NCBI GenBank assembly: GCA_963931925.1
Contig: OZ007569.1
Coordinates: 49,968,101-50,032,100 of the forward strand
DNA: 64,000 nt
Direction of reading: 5' to 3'
Source: Onchidella celtica
Lineage: Eukaryota; Mollusca; Gastropoda; Systellommatophora; Onchidiidae
Below are positions 61,917-64,000 of the stretch, in pieces. The position numbers were made by a program, and so were the translations under genes. Every line of letters begins with the position of its first letter. Within the stretch, counting starts at the first letter, position 1. Under the pieces are notes generated by a model. It ran no database searches, was not told the origin of the DNA, and was given only the letters and a program-made list of their open reading frames with translations.

Positions 61917-62829
61917 TGATTTGTCAGTCACCTATAATTAACACTTGGGGGTGAGAGGAGGGGAGGGGTCAAGGTATAGTGTTGAATAGTGGTAACCTGG
62001 TCAATGCAAATACTGTGATTGGGGATTTCTATTTAACTTGTATGCTAATTTGTAGATCTTTTCAATATTTTAATATTTGGTCGCTTAGTCTTAGGCAAGT
62101 TATCCCGCAGCTGTCATGCACCACAGCGGGTGCTTTGTTCTCATTAATCGCCGAGCCATGTGTTTACTGTATAAAACATCCCTATAGAAGACCAAATCGC
62201 CGAGGGGGTAGGGGCGGCTCTGCCTCCCTACGACTCCCCGTGCATGGCCGCCCCTAAAGTCGCGTCCTTGTAGGATTCAAATTTCACAAGGAAATCAATG
62301 CTTTGATCAATACTGGTCCCAGGTTGACGAAGTTTCTGTGAGCAAAGTGCCGGTTTTTTCCATTAAAAACGAATTTCTTTGACACTTTACCACGCTCGAT
62401 TGTTGTCCCGGGGGCGATGGCAAAACATTGAAATGCAGACCGGTGGAATGCTCCAGACAGGTTGGAGGCATTTAAATCGTGGGCATGCCTAGATTGTGAG
62501 TTTGCAGCAGCGGTTCTGTGGGACGACTCACATCAAACACGAGTAACCACACCCGCACAGGATCATCGGGTGAGATTAAAACACCTTCAGAATCGCTTCC
62601 AGGTGGCGGTCCAGATAGCAGCTCACACGCCCGGCACTCGAAGACTGTCAGCATGTAGGCTACTGTCTGGCGTGGACCTTGTGCATCTGGCTAAGTGAAC
62701 AGAAACCCTTACAGTAGTCATGTCATCACTAGTCGTCAATTGTCTGACACATTAGCCCGAGCCCAACTGGATATTCGGGCTTTAATTTCCTTTCGGATTT
62801 CTGGTTTGCGCTGGCCATATCGGGAAAAT
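61917..62829. other. Possible gene C intron; no other gene recognised
   Basis: A frame at 62462-62698 has no family that I recognise and no ATG context that persuades me. A GC-rich patch at 62190-62260 is unassigned. Confidence 0.4.
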
Positions 62830-63016
62830 GAAAGACAACAGATGGGCAAAAGCGTTGCACTGAATGGAGGCCTAGAAAAGGAAAGAGAACAAGAGGACGC
62901 CCCTAGATACGACGGAAGATGATTGATATTGTGCAGACAGGTGGACAGGAATAGACACGACGTAAGAAAAACAGAAGAATGGAAATCATTGGCGGATGGC
63001 TACATCCTGTAGTGGT
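62830..63016 (+). mobile_element. LINE 3' end relic (RTE-like)
   Basis: The frame through WRPRKGKRTRGRP, DIVQTGG and then (after a stop) GGWLHP has the GRP-basic and terminal blocks of an RTE/CR1-like LINE tail. Several stops; dead. Confidence 0.55.
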
Positions 63017-64000
63017 CGGACACGGCCTTACAAGAACAGGAAATGGATATTCATCGTCAGGAGCCGGAGCAAGGTCTACGAAGTGAGTCCATACAACGTG
63101 CCTTTTGCAGACAGATGAGTTCATGCCTGGCACCGTGTAGGATACGTCTGTGCTTGTACAGATATGGAGGTGGACCAATGCGCCTTCTGTGGTCACAGAA
63201 ACCCACTTTCAAAATTTCAAGGTCAAAGTTACCCGAGGCGCCTATTTCAGTCAGGTTCGAGGCCTATCGTGGTACCCATTTTCCAGAATAAACTGAATAC
63301 CTGCGATGCGCAAGACAACACTAATCCTCATAAGCAAACATTATCAGGACTTTCTTAGCTCACCAACCTTTTGAAGTCATGGAGTGGCCTGTTAAATCGA
63401 CTGACACGTGAACCCTATAGAGAAATACACGGGACGAAGTTAGCAGAAGATCTCGCCAGTAAGACATCAACACTACCGGTCTATTACTTCTGCTGATTTG
63501 GAGCACACCTTCATTGTAGAATAGCAGTGTATGTATATGTGAACCCTTTTTTTTTTTAGACACTCTGCAATAGAATACGACGAAGAGGCCAAGCCTGCAC
63601 GAACGTCTGTTTGAGGGGACCACACTCGTTAGTTGTCATTTATGGTTCACCCACGACAGCCCTGAGAGTGAATTTTGCCCCCAGCATAGACAACTGTTGT
63701 ATTATGTGCAAGGCTTGAATATATTAAATTTTATTTGTAACAACACAGCCAAATTGGGAGCAATAAATGGATGGGGAATTTGATTATGTAAAGGTTTAAA
63801 TCAAATGCTCGTTTTAAACACTGCTAGAAGTGCTAATAATGTAGTATAGGTAGTTTGCTGTACTTTGTAAAATGATGTCACGCTAATAATAAATTATGTC
63901 GTTGACCACATGATCCACATGTTTTTTTTAGATATTCGGCGAATATAGTTAGATCTGTGTTTTTTGCTGAGTAGCACCCAAAAAAAAGGGGGGGGGGGTG
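63017..64000. other. No gene recognised
   Basis: AT-rich towards the end, with a G run at the window edge. Short frames have no recognisable domain. Confidence 0.45.

Overview
This is a eukaryotic, intron-rich, AT-rich window packed with transposons. It is almost certainly animal, and I lean towards a marine mollusc such as a gastropod. The reasons are spliced genes with GT-AG introns of 0.5-3 kb, a clan-2 type cytochrome P450, and a mixed repeat load: CR1/L2-, RTE-, RNase H-bearing and L1/Tx1-type LINEs, a Gmr1-type Ty3/gypsy element, a Ginger1 DNA transposon, and hAT- and piggyBac-type short elements. The host identification is inference; the splice structures and element boundaries are read from the sequence. 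I saw no bacterial genes, rRNA, CRISPR array or free-standing tRNA gene.

Layout. 1-4.2 kb: (GA)n, a 5'-truncated CR1/L2-like LINE, and unassigned DNA. 4.26-12.95 kb: an 8.7 kb Ginger1 DNA transposon (CCGG target duplication, TGT...ACA ends) carrying an integrase-plus-OTU-protease gene. It sits inside an older palindromic element and is itself hit by a LINE with an 8-bp duplication. 13.2-15.9 kb: minisatellite, foldback element and (CA)n. 15.9-24.1 kb: a three-level nest, in which an RTE-like LINE is split by a ~1.07 kb solo LTR, which is split by an intact 6.5 kb Gmr1-like Ty3/gypsy retrotransposon with near-identical 596-bp LTRs. 24.2-27.05 kb: more LTR-type fragments.

27.7-38.4 kb (minus): a complete 10-exon P450 gene (502 aa; all exon phases close) with hAT, piggyBac-type, SINE, LINE and foldback insertions in its introns. 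42.9-61.9 kb: a cluster of three related genes that I do not recognise as a named family. Gene A (minus, 5 exons, 272 aa) and gene B (plus, 5 exons, about 280 aa) lie head to head with 623 bp between start codons. Gene C (plus) shows only its first exon at 61.7 kb and may run out of the window. A and B end in a dual-specificity-phosphatase-like domain whose catalytic cysteine is replaced (Asp in A, Ser in B) while the P-loop arginine is kept. The proteins therefore look like pseudophosphatases joined to an N-terminal module of unknown function. This cluster is the best candidate for something undescribed.

The single-copy genes do not obviously form a pathway. The P450 would act at the ER membrane on small molecules. 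The pseudophosphatases would be expected to bind phospho-ligands or partners rather than hydrolyse phosphate. Everything else is mobile DNA, relics of it, or simple and minisatellite repeats, several lying in introns or near promoters of the host genes.
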